A stretch of 6,474 bases of DNA from an uncultured Ruminococcus sp. (GCA_902783815.1 CACZSM010000160.1:1-6474); one strand, 5' to 3'. Shown: positions 1-5,306, counted from the first letter of the stretch. Numbers and translations: made by a program. The notes: generated by a model from the sequence alone, not told the origin.

Positions 1-323
1 CCCTTTAGTCCAAGTGATATGATCCTCTCTATCTCATTTTCCGCATCATCCATATCAGGATGCAGGGTTCCAAGACCTGTAAACTGACTATGCTTCTTAC
101 ATTCTCCGGCTATAAAGTCATTTAGTCTTTTTACCGATCTCGCATTTGGCGCTACTGCATTTACTACAAAATGTCTTACAGGTGAATCCTCGGTTATCTC
201 CGCAAGCTCCTCAGCAGTACCGCCGCAGCTCATCTCAGTATTATAATACTCCCCTACTCCCTTTACTGCCATTGCAGCAAGTTTTTTATGATATATATGA
301 TCGTGACAATCTATAACAATCAT
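1..323 (-). CDS. Amidohydrolase family protein, N-terminal part (runs off left edge)
   Basis: The frame is open from an ATG at 323 to the window edge, giving 107 codons without a stop. It was translated by hand from the minus strand. The protein begins MIVIDCHDHIYHKK. The His-x-His pair (HDH, residues 7-9) right after the first beta strand is the usual metal-binding motif of amidohydrolase-2 type TIM-barrel enzymes. A second family-like stretch, GTLHPDMDDAENEIERI (about residues 84-100) followed by LGLKG, matches the part of the family that normally reads HPd...Ei.r....G.kG. Such enzymes hydrolyse or decarboxylate small metabolites; the substrate cannot be told from this fragment. The family is usually about 250-300 residues, so roughly two thirds lies outside. 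It starts 10 bases after the comM stop. A GGAAGGAG ribosome binding site (338-345) lies inside the end of comM, 14 bases from the ATG, so the two genes are probably co-transcribed. Confidence 0.8.
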   Translation of the reverse strand, partial: MIVIDCHDHIYHKKLAAMAVKGVGEYYNTEMSCGGTAEELAEITEDSPVRHFVVNAVAPNARSVKRLNDFIAGECKKHSQFTGLGTLHPDMDDAENEIERIISLGLK

Positions 324-333
324 TTTTTTCTAT

Positions 334-1866
334 TCAACTCCTTCCGCCCCAGTATTTTCTGTCCAGTGTTCTGTACTGTATCGCCTCAAATATATGTACC
401 TTCTTTATCACCTCTGAACCATCCATATCCGCTATCGTTCTTGCAACCTTAAGAAGTCTGTCATAGGCTCTTGCGGACAGTCCCAGCTTTTCAAATGAAT
501 CCCTGATTGTCTGCTTTGCGCTGTCATCCATCGGACACATATCATTCAGGAGCATCGGCGTTATCCTTGCATTACAGGTTATTCCCGTACCCTTAAAACG
601 CTCATTCTGAACTGCCCGGATACGATCTACTCTGCTTTTTATCTCATTTGACGACTCCGCTTTTTCTTCCGATGACAATTCTTCAAATTCTACCGGAGGA
701 ACCTCTACATGAATATCAAGTCTGTCAAGCAGTGGTCCTGAGATCCTCGAAAGATACTGTGAAACCGCTTTCTGTGAACAGGTACAAGCTCTTCTCGGAT
801 GTCCGAAATATCCGCAGGGACACGGGTTCATGGCACATATGAGCATTATTGAGCATGGGTAAGTAAACGAAGCATTTACACGGGATATAGTTACTGCTCC
901 GTCCTCGATAGGCTGGCGGAGTATTTCCATTGTATTCCTGCTGAATTCAGGAAACTCGTCAAGAAAAAGGACGCCGTTATGTGCAAGAGATATCTCTCCG
1001 GGATGCGGTATAGTACCGCCTCCAGTAAGTCCGGCAGGCGATATCGTATGATGCGGACTCCGGAAAGGTCTTTCAGTCACAAGTGAGTTTTCATCCGGCA
1101 GTATTCCGGCTATAGAGTGGATCTTAGAGGTTTCTATGATCTCATCGAATGTCATATCCGGAAGTATTGAGGGCAGTCTTTTTGCAAGCATTGACTTGCC
1201 TGTTCCTGGACTTCCGATAAGCAGGACATTATGACCTCCGCAGGCAGCAATTTCAAGTGCTCTTTTAGCCTCGAACTGTCCTTTTACATCCGAAAAATCA
1301 AAGTTATATTTTTGCTGTATTTTTTCCTGAAGAATATGAGGCTGAGGAGCTATAATTCGTTTGCCCCTAAGATGATCCACAAGCTCCCTTACATTACGGA
1401 CAGGTATTATATTGATACCACTGACAGCAGCACCCTCTCTGGAATTGATCGCAGGAACATAAAAATTCTTTATTCCCCTTTTCTTGGCTTCAATAGCCAT
1501 CGGAAGTACACCATTTACATGGCGTATTTCTCCGCTGAGGGAAAGCTCTCCGATAAATGCAGAGTCAGAAATATCACATTTAAGATATCCGAACAGGCAC
1601 ATAATAGAAACAAGTATCGGAAGATCATATACAGAGCCGACCTTTTTTACATCCGCAGGAGCAAGGTTTACAATAATGCCGCAGGATACAAAATCAAATC
1701 CGCTATTTCTTATTGCAGACCTTACCCTATCCTTTGATTCCTTGACGGAGGCATCAGGGAGTCCTACAATATCAAAAGAAGGCAAACAGTTTTCCCCGTC
1801 AGTCTCAACCTTTACCGGGAATGCTTCCATACCAAGAAGTCCCATGCTTTCAACATTAACAACCAT
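334..1866 (-). CDS. comM: YifB/ComM family AAA+ ATPase (magnesium chelatase-like)
   Basis: This is a full-length member of the YifB/ComM family, 510 residues, the usual length. Its N-terminal part contains the family signature LPSFDIVGLPDASVKESKDR (about residues 28-47), a Lon-protease-like fold. A Mg-chelatase-type AAA+ core follows: Walker A GSPGTGKS (218-225), Walker B VLFLDE (299-304), then NPCPCG with a second Cys pair CTC (about 347-363), and the arginine-finger region GPLLDRLDIHVEVP (about 377-390). The C-terminal domain includes LSARAYDRLLKVARTIADM. In Haemophilus and Vibrio, ComM is a hexameric helicase that aids branch migration during natural transformation; the role in Clostridia is less clear. 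I chose ATG 1866 because GGGTGA lies 6 bases upstream and homologs start near this Met. The frame also allows a GTG at 1875 (513 residues), but that start overlaps the ribosome binding site. It is the first gene of a unit with the amidohydrolase. Confidence 0.95.
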   Translation of the reverse strand: MVVNVESMGLLGMEAFPVKVETDGENCLPSFDIVGLPDASVKESKDRVRSAIRNSGFDFVSCGIIVNLAPADVKKVGSVYDLPILVSIMCLFGYLKCDISDSAFIGELSLSGEIRHVNGVLPMAIEAKKRGIKNFYVPAINSREGAAVSGINIIPVRNVRELVDHLRGKRIIAPQPHILQEKIQQKYNFDFSDVKGQFEAKRALEIAACGGHNVLLIGSPGTGKSMLAKRLPSILPDMTFDEIIETSKIHSIAGILPDENSLVTERPFRSPHHTISPAGLTGGGTIPHPGEISLAHNGVLFLDEFPEFSRNTMEILRQPIEDGAVTISRVNASFTYPCSIMLICAMNPCPCGYFGHPRRACTCSQKAVSQYLSRISGPLLDRLDIHVEVPPVEFEELSSEEKAESSNEIKSRVDRIRAVQNERFKGTGITCNARITPMLLNDMCPMDDSAKQTIRDSFEKLGLSARAYDRLLKVARTIADMDGSEVIKKVHIFEAIQYRTLDRKYWGGRS

Positions 1867-1896
1867 ATTTCTCACCCTTTTTTAAAACTTGATATT

Positions 1897-1926
1897 ATTA
1901 TATATTACTACGCAGCACCTATGCAA
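1897..1926 (-). promoter_or_regulatory. Probable comM promoter
   Basis: On the minus strand TATAAT (1897-1902) is preceded, after 18 bases, by TTGCAT (1921-1926). The -10 is perfect and the -35 is weak, keeping only TTG. Transcription would start near 1890, giving a short leader of about 25 bases before comM. Confidence 0.45.
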
Positions 1927-2133
1927 GAAGTACACAACATATTTAGCATATTTAACAATTCTGTTTATAGTTTATTATCTATTATTTACAATCATTATTC
2001 TCCATTACTTAGTGTGATCTCTGTTATAACAATGTAAAATTCTTTCCCTACAGGAATTATTACTCTGTTTTTGTGGCTGCAATGACTAAATCCCATGATT
2101 CATTAAAGTATTTTCATTCTATTCACTGCTCAT

Positions 2134-2159
2134 TTTGTAAAACTGTACAAACAACTGTA
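2134..2159. promoter_or_regulatory. Possible operator: TTTGTA/TACAAA dyad overlapping AACTGTA direct repeats
   Basis: TTTGTA (2134-2139) and TACAAA (2146-2151) form a perfect 6-6-6 inverted repeat. AACTGTA occurs at 2141 and again at 2153, offset by 12 bases, close to one helical turn. It lies about 70 bases upstream of the sigma gene -35 element. A role as a regulator site is inference from symmetry alone, and such short dyads can arise by chance in AT-rich DNA. Confidence 0.25.
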
Positions 2160-2219
2160 TCTGTTTTGCATCATAACAGCCGAATTTGGTATTTTTAAAC
2201 ATAATTTATAAAATTATCA

Positions 2220-2248
2220 TTGACTTATTCAAAAAAATAGTGTATCAT
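2220..2248 (+). promoter_or_regulatory. Promoter of the sigma factor gene
   Basis: TTGACT (2220-2225) and TATCAT (2243-2248) are separated by an optimal 17 bases, each matching the vegetative consensus in five of six positions. The start would fall near 2255, leaving a leader of about 20 bases that carries GAGGTG (2268-2273) before the start codon. Confidence 0.7.
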
Positions 2249-2275
2249 TTAGAGGTACGGATGATGTGAGGTGCT

Positions 2276-2869
2276 ATGATGAACGATTTGATTCTTGATG
2301 ATGATCTCAATTCATTAAGCGATGAACAGCTCGCTGCGCTCAGCAGAAATGGTAAACAAGAAGCATTCGGCGAACTCTATGTGCGCTATATCAGTATCAT
2401 CCGCAGTAAAGCCGAAAAATATTATAATATGGGTATCGATGCTGAGGATCTCTTCCAGGAGGGTCTTATTGGTCTTGATGACGCCGTGAAATCCTTTAAC
2501 GCCGACGAGACCGCTTCCTTCAGAACCTATGCCTCCGTTTGTATATCTAACCGTATGGTCTCCGCTTTGCGCCGCGCCAACAGCAAAAAAAATGATATCA
2601 TTAATTCCGCTGTCTCCCTATCCGATGAAATGGATCTGCTTTCCGCTTCTAATACTGAACCTGAAAGCGCTCTTATCGAGGACGAAAGTTTTAAGGAACT
2701 GTATGCGAAATTGAAATTCTGCCTGTCGGAATTTGAACTTGATGTCGTGCTGATGTATATAGACGGCTATGATTACAAGGAAATTGCTCAGTACCTCGGC
2801 TCAAATAAGAAATCCTGCGAGTCTGCTATGCAGAGAGTCAGAAAAAAATTGAAGTCCATAAGAAATTGA
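2276..2869 (+). CDS. SigH-like sigma-70 family RNA polymerase sigma factor
   Basis: This 197-residue protein resembles the Spo0H/SigH group of alternative sigma factors. Region 2 runs from about residue 26 to 106 and includes EDLFQEGLIGLDDAVKSF (57-74), the core-RNAP-binding and -10-recognition part, then ASFRTYASVCISNRMVSALR. An acidic linker (about 117-140) precedes region 4 (about 145-195), which contains the helix-turn-helix DYKEIAQYLGSNKKSCESAM for -35 recognition. No region 1.1 or 3 is evident, consistent with a compact alternative sigma. B. subtilis SigH (218 residues) drives early sporulation and competence genes. In B. subtilis sigH sits next to rpmG-secE-nusG; here it is followed by a zinc-ribbon gene, so orthology is not proven. 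Two ATGs (2276, 2279) follow GAGGTG; the second has the better spacing and would drop one Met. It is probably co-transcribed with the next gene, 116 bases downstream. Confidence 0.88.
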   Translation: MMNDLILDDDLNSLSDEQLAALSRNGKQEAFGELYVRYISIIRSKAEKYYNMGIDAEDLFQEGLIGLDDAVKSFNADETASFRTYASVCISNRMVSALRRANSKKNDIINSAVSLSDEMDLLSASNTEPESALIEDESFKELYAKLKFCLSEFELDVVLMYIDGYDYKEIAQYLGSNKKSCESAMQRVRKKLKSIRN

Positions 2870-2985
2870 ACAGCATTATATGCCCAGGTAGCTTATTACA
2901 GGAGAGCGTTGACAATATTTTATCAAAGGTGGCGGTGCAATTCCGTCCGAGGGCGAAAACAAAAAACCAAAGCGAGGTAAATCAA

Positions 2986-3267
2986 ATGTACGAGGATAAG
3001 ACTTTAGTTTGCAAAGAATGTGGTCAGGAATTCGTTTTCACAGTCGGTGAACAGGAGTTCTACGCTTCCAAGGGCTTTGAGAATGAGCCACAGAGATGCA
3101 AAGCTTGCCGCAGCGCAAGAAAAAATGCTCAGAGACCAGAAAGAGAAATGTTCACAGGTACCTGTGCTGCTTGCGGTAAAGAAGCAAGAGTTCCTTTTAA
3201 GCCGCGTGAGGATCGCCCGGTATATTGCAGCGAATGCTATGCAAAAATGAAGGAAGATCAGGAATAA
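2986..3267 (+). CDS. Double zinc-ribbon domain protein (zf-trcl type)
   Basis: This small soluble protein of 93 residues has four CxxC knuckles: C9/C12, C38/C41, C60/C63 and C81/C84. They give two zinc ribbons. The first (TLVCKECGQEFVF...QRCKACR) matches the probable zinc-ribbon family seen across Firmicutes. The second reads GTCAACGKEARVPF and then RPVYCSEC. Between them lies a basic stretch SARKNAQRPERE. The family is widespread but its molecular role is not established; nucleic-acid binding or zinc handling are possibilities. I chose ATG 2986 because GAGG (2974-2977) is 8 bases upstream and family members begin MYEDKTLVC. The open frame extends back to a TTG at 2866 that overlaps the sigma stop codon, but those extra 40 residues do not look like the family and the TTG has no good ribosome binding site. 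A terminator follows 20 bases after the stop. Confidence 0.9.
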   Translation: MYEDKTLVCKECGQEFVFTVGEQEFYASKGFENEPQRCKACRSARKNAQRPEREMFTGTCAACGKEARVPFKPREDRPVYCSECYAKMKEDQE

Positions 3268-3287
3268 TACGCGTATTTTTTCAGCTC

Positions 3288-3321
3288 AGAGCGTTTCGGG
3301 TGGGTCGGAGCGCTCTTTTTG
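3288..3321 (+). terminator. Intrinsic terminator of the sigma factor / zinc-ribbon unit
   Basis: AGAGCG (3288-3293) pairs with CGCTCT (3311-3316) across a 17-base G-rich loop, followed directly by TTTT. It closes the plus-strand unit. The short stem makes it a moderate-strength candidate. A small palindrome AATACGCGTATT (3266-3277) followed by T5 overlaps the stop codon and could assist. Confidence 0.6.
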
Positions 3322-3371
3322 TCAGGCAATAACCCTGCTTCATTGTATTTGATTTTTTGAGGAAGATACTA

Positions 3372-3788
3372 ATGACTATTGTAGTAGAAATGGTCGTTAC
3401 TGAAATGAACGACAAGCTCTCGATTTGCGGAAAAACAGATATTGGCCCCATCGCAGGAATATGGAGATCGTTCGATATCAAACCTGTTGTCGGTACAAAA
3501 TATGACTGCGAGCTGTTTCTGCCATATATCGATTCAGACGAGATAACCGCAAGACAGGAGCCTCTCAGCCCTTCATATACTGAGATCGGTATTGACGGAA
3601 AGGTGTATTTCAAGGGTCTTTGTGAGGCGATCGAGGATGACAGCTTCGTTGTGAGCTTCGGCAGTGACTGGATCGAGTGCTTTGAGATCAGCGGCCTTAA
3701 GGTTAAACTGTATGACTCAATCCTCTTTTCCATCGAAAAAAATGAGATCGATATTTACCCTCTTGAGCTTATCGGAGAGGGCTACTGA
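3372..3788 (+). CDS. Hypothetical protein, 138 residues, acidic and beta-rich
   Basis: I do not recognise this family. The protein is acidic, with no signal peptide, no membrane helix and no metal motif. It alternates short hydrophobic strands with turns: MTIVVEMVVTEMNDKLSICG (1-20), GTKYDCELFLPYI (41-53), GKVYFKGLCEAI (76-87), SFVVSFGSDWIECFEI (91-106) and EIDIYPLEL (125-133). This suggests a compact, mostly beta cytoplasmic protein. ATG 3372 was chosen because GAGGA (3359-3363) sits 8 bases upstream; the frame could begin at a TTG (3357), but that is inside the ribosome binding region. A possible weak promoter is TTGTCA (3319-3324) with an 18-base spacer to TTGTAT (3343-3348), overlapping the previous terminator tail. 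No hairpin terminator is evident after it, only a T6 run at 3797. The overlapping 150-codon frame on the opposite strand lacks comparable signals and looks like a shadow. Confidence 0.72.
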   Translation: MTIVVEMVVTEMNDKLSICGKTDIGPIAGIWRSFDIKPVVGTKYDCELFLPYIDSDEITARQEPLSPSYTEIGIDGKVYFKGLCEAIEDDSFVVSFGSDWIECFEISGLKVKLYDSILFSIEKNEIDIYPLELIGEGY

Positions 3789-3813
3789 ATTTGCGCTTTT
3801 TTGGTATTTCCCC

Positions 3814-3842
3814 TTGAAAAAATGAAGAGGTTGTGTTAGTAT
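3814..3842 (+). promoter_or_regulatory. Promoter of the XRE regulator gene (extended -10)
   Basis: TTGAAA (3814-3819), a 17-base spacer, then TAGTAT (3837-3842) preceded by TGT (3834-3836), which forms an extended -10. Start near 3849, giving a leader of about 40 bases with GGAGG at 3877-3881. Confidence 0.6.
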
Positions 3843-3888
3843 TGTAGGCGTCGCTCATTTATCAGTATCTGTGACTGGAGGAATGAAA

Positions 3889-4272
3889 ATGACCTGTATG
3901 AACTTCCCTGTTATCGACCTTGCCGCAACAGGAAAAAACATCGTAAGACTGAGAGAGGCTCATGGACTCAGCGTCCGGGATCTGCAGGAGTATTTCGGTT
4001 TTGAAATGCCTCAGGCGATCTATAAGTGGCAAAAAGGTCAAAGCCTGCCTACAGTCGATAATCTTCTGGCTCTCAGCATGATCTTGCAGACACCTATGAA
4101 TGATATTATCGTTTGCAGGGATTTCAACTGTAACCAAAATACTAAAGGACAGTCAACTTCGGTTGGCTGTCCTTCTGACATTTCTATGTATCTTATATAC
4201 TCCGCTGAAAATCATGTCGGATCGTACTCACGGTATCTTGCTCGCTTTTTCCTGCGCTTGCGAGGATCCTGA
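3889..4272 (+). CDS. XRE-family helix-turn-helix regulator with atypical C-terminal extension
   Basis: Residues 14-74 form a Cro/C1-type DNA-binding domain. Helix 1 is TGKNIVRLREAHG; the helix-turn-helix is LSVRDLQEYFGF and then MPQAIYKWQKG, with the conserved IYKWQKG recognition-helix end; LPTVDNLLALSMIL and MNDIIV complete the five-helix fold. It should act as a small DNA-binding repressor or activator; the target is unknown. I chose ATG 3889, 7 bases after GGAGG (3877-3881). ATG 3883 is too close to that site, and GTG 3871 lies upstream of it. Beyond residue 79 the sequence is unlike a regulator domain: residues 86-96 are encoded by a perfect 13-bp hairpin, and the last 20 codons are antisense to the small gene at 4212-4358. 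Stops TAA 4131 and TAA 4143 lie in one other frame just before the hairpin, so a shorter original protein with a late frameshift is possible. The HTH call is firm; the true 3' end is not. Confidence 0.85.
   Translation: MTCMNFPVIDLAATGKNIVRLREAHGLSVRDLQEYFGFEMPQAIYKWQKGQSLPTVDNLLALSMILQTPMNDIIVCRDFNCNQNTKGQSTSVGCPSDISMYLIYSAENHVGSYSRYLARFFLRLRGS
4136..4174 (-). terminator. Strong UUCG/CGAA hairpin, probable terminator between convergent units
   Basis: AAGGACAGTCAAC (4145-4157), loop TTCG (4158-4161), then GTTGGCTGTCCTT (4162-4174) make a 13-bp stem with one G-T wobble and no mismatch. Read on the minus strand the stem is followed by TAGTATTTT, a fair T-rich tail, so it most likely ends the minus-strand small-protein unit. 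On the plus strand the tail is only CTGACATTTCT, so termination of the XRE transcript would be weaker, though the stem ends in TT. Confidence 0.7.
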
Positions 4273-4358
4273 TTCATGTCTGCAAATGGTCTGAAAACTG
4301 CATTATTTCCCGTCTGGGGTCTGTATATATTCTTTATGTTCTTCTTGTTTTTCATCAT
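4212..4358 (-). CDS. Small basic protein of 48 residues, unknown function
   Basis: A short frame starts with two adjacent ATGs (4358 and 4355). It is preceded by GAGGAG (4364-4369), 5 bases from the first and 8 from the second: one of the better ribosome binding sites in the window. The product begins MMKNKKNIKNIYRPQTGNN and ends with a cluster of basic residues, DPRKRRKKRARYREYDPT. It has no hydrophobic segment, no Cys-Gly leader and no signal peptide, so a classic bacteriocin precursor or toxin with a membrane helix is unlikely. The basic tail suggests nucleic-acid or ribosome binding, but that is inference. It is the last gene of the minus-strand unit, followed after 37 bases by the 13-bp hairpin. 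It overlaps the 3' end of the XRE frame on the other strand by 61 bases. I do not recognise a family. Confidence 0.55.
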   Translation of the reverse strand: MMKNKKNIKNIYRPQTGNNAVFRPFADMNQDPRKRRKKRARYREYDPT

Positions 4359-4372
4359 TATCTCTCCTCGTT

Positions 4373-4510
4373 TCAGTTTTCAGGCAGCACCGGTACTCCG
4401 ACCGGCACTTTTCCTGATACATTAAGATTATACTTCCTGTTTATCTTATTGTCATTCAACCTGAGGTTGAATCCTGATCCGGGAATAATGATGTTCCTTT
4501 CTGCCCTTAG
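4373..4510 (-). other. In-frame 45-codon extension after the TAA of the 174-residue gene, or a small ORF with a non-canonical start
   Basis: Reading on past the TAA at 4511-4513 in the same frame gives 45 sense codons before TGA (4373-4375). The segment looks like protein: ERNIIIPGSGFNLRLNDNK, then a basic NRKYN and the hydrophobic repeat VPVGVPVLPEN. There is no ATG or GTG early enough. AAAGGAA (4494-4500) lies 5 bases before an ATT (4489) and 8 before another (4486), so a 37-38 residue protein starting at ATT is conceivable; TTG 4459 would give only 28 residues without a good ribosome binding site. Three explanations remain: a nonsense mutation that split a longer gene, stop readthrough, or a separate small gene with a rare or lost start. 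A perfect 19-bp palindrome lies within it. Confidence 0.4.
4454..4472. repeat. Perfect 19-bp inverted repeat
   Basis: ATTCAACCTGAGGTTGAAT is a perfect palindrome with 9-base arms around one central base. As RNA it can form a 7-bp stem with a 5-base loop. It lies in the segment between the 174-residue gene and the small basic gene. It could be a DNA operator or an mRNA hairpin; no other copy was seen in the window. Confidence 0.6.
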
Positions 4511-5035
4511 TTATGCCGACATCAGATGTCCGGCTGGAACTCCGAATTTATAGGTGTTATTGATATCTGAATTAAAACTTTCTCTGCTCTGATATGATAC
4601 ATATTTCAGTAACTCTTCTGAATCATCGGTAAGAAAATCCTTCCAGAATACCGTTCCGATCTTATCATCTATCCCCGGTCCCGGCAGATAACAGCCCTCC
4701 AGCATCAGATGTTGTCCTGACAGCAGTTTTGATGAGAATAGTGTGATCTGATTAATTATCTCACCTGTTGTTCCGGCTGCGTATATCGCATGATTTTTCA
4801 AGCCGTTCTCATCTGAAATGGTTACTATTATCCTTTTCTCGTTTTCACTTATCATGGTACACTCTATCTTTATACACTCACTATCTGTACCTATGGAAAG
4901 TGACTTTATTATTTCTGACTCATTCCTGAACTGCATACAGATGAGTATGATATACTCCCACAGCTTCTGTACAACAGGAAATGCTTTATTGTTTACATTG
5001 TTAATTTCAAGTCTTTCTCTGATCTCAAATGTCAT
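4511..5035 (-). CDS. Hypothetical protein, 174 residues
   Basis: I do not recognise a family. The protein is soluble in appearance. Residues 1-45 could be helical (FPVVQKLWEYIILICMQF, hydrophobic but too polar around it for a clear membrane segment). Residues 52-76 look like two beta strands (CIKIECTMI and RIIVTISDE). GEIINQITLFSSKLL (91-105) is probably a helix. GCYLPGPGID (114-123) is a Gly/Pro turn. The tail, RESFNSDINNTYKFGVPAGH, is polar. The start is well supported by AGGAGG (5044-5049), 8 bases before ATG 5035. It heads a minus-strand unit with the frame at 4373-4510 and the small basic gene at 4212-4358. The overlapping plus-strand frame of 77 codons is a shadow. The TAA at 4511 may be an in-frame interruption of a longer gene. 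Confidence 0.72.
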   Translation of the reverse strand: MTFEIRERLEINNVNNKAFPVVQKLWEYIILICMQFRNESEIIKSLSIGTDSECIKIECTMISENEKRIIVTISDENGLKNHAIYAAGTTGEIINQITLFSSKLLSGQHLMLEGCYLPGPGIDDKIGTVFWKDFLTDDSEELLKYVSYQSRESFNSDINNTYKFGVPAGHLMSA

Positions 5036-5076
5036 AGTACATTCCTCCTGACAACTCTTAAAGGCTAATCCTCAAA

Positions 5077-5104
5077 GACAACTGAAAAATTCCTTTCAGC
5101 TGAC
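5077..5104 (-). promoter_or_regulatory. Leader hairpin upstream of the 174-residue gene
   Basis: In the minus-strand transcript GTCAGCTGAAA pairs with TTTCAGTTGTC around a 6-base loop, with one G-U pair and one mismatch in 11. AGTTGTC from the 3' arm recurs directly before the AGGAGG site (5050-5056), so the 5' arm could pair with either copy. A regulatory switch is only a possibility; the tail after the hairpin is not a convincing terminator. Confidence 0.3.
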
Positions 5105-5154
5105 TTTATTATATTATATTATATTCGGAAAATAAAGAGTTTTTTAGCTTTGCT

Positions 5155-5183
5155 ATTATAGAATATAACTAAATACACCAACT
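5155..5183 (-). promoter_or_regulatory. Probable promoter of the 174-residue gene
   Basis: TATAAT (5155-5160) on the minus strand. The -35 is poor: AGTTGG (5178-5183) at a 17-base spacing or TTGGTG (5176-5181) at 15. Start near 5148 would give a leader of about 110 bases. A run of ATATT repeats (about 5109-5125) lies in this leader. Confidence 0.4.
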
Positions 5184-5244
5184 TATTTTTGTGTAAAATA
5201 ACTATTGACTTTTATATATCTATATAATTTTCTGTTTTCCGACT

Positions 5245-5285
5245 TAAAAAACAACAGACCAGCCTATCCTCCGACAGCTGGTCTG
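5245..5285 (-). terminator. Intrinsic terminator of the GNAT gene
   Basis: On the minus strand CAGACCAGC (5277-5285) pairs perfectly with GCTGGTCTG (5255-5263) over a 13-base loop, followed by TTGTTTTTTA. It starts 21 bases after the acetyltransferase stop codon and separates this gene from the unit downstream. Confidence 0.85.
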
Positions 5286-5306
5286 CAATATGGATCTAAA
5301 AACCCT

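Larger units (their letters stand above)
1876..2219. other. AT-rich divergent intergenic region between comM and the sigma factor gene
   Basis: There is no convincing gene here. The stretch holds the comM promoter at its left end and ends just before the sigma factor promoter. A dyad TTTGTA-n6-TACAAA lies at 2134-2151, and a direct repeat AACTGTA lies at 2141-2147 and 2153-2159. A 33-residue minus-strand frame (1995-2096) looks coding-like in its C-terminal half but has no ribosome binding site. No tRNA-like or long hairpin structure was seen. Confidence 0.6.

Noticed and set aside
1231..1885. Long plus-strand frames opposite comM (168 and 133 codons)
   Set aside because: They are antisense to conserved comM sequence and have shadow-like composition.
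2909..2914. Perfect TTGACA between the sigma and zinc-ribbon genes
   Set aside because: At 16-18 bases downstream there is only GC-rich sequence (GGCGGTGC) with no -10 match, so it is probably not a promoter.
2866..2985. 40-residue N-terminal extension of the zinc-ribbon protein from a TTG overlapping the sigma stop
   Set aside because: It does not resemble the family, and the internal ATG at 2986 has a proper ribosome binding site and a family-like start.
3281..3733. 150-codon minus-strand frame opposite the 138-residue gene
   Set aside because: It has no good ribosome binding site, overlaps a terminator and has the Ser/Leu/Thr-rich composition typical of antisense shadows.
3862..4137. 91-codon minus-strand frame opposite the XRE gene
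   Set aside because: It is antisense to the conserved helix-turn-helix domain.
4390..4405. Small CCGGT/ACCGG hairpin
   Set aside because: It is explained by the repeated codons of VPVGVPV and is too short and T-poor for a terminator.
4177..4510. Possible decayed insertion sequence between the XRE gene and the 174-residue gene
   Set aside because: No transposase motif, terminal inverted repeats or target duplication were found; small frames with ribosome binding sites explain it better.
5205..5228. TTGACT and TATAAT on the plus strand
   Set aside because: The spacer is only 12 bases, and the frame beyond it (5205-5411) runs over the GNAT terminator and the end of the GNAT gene.
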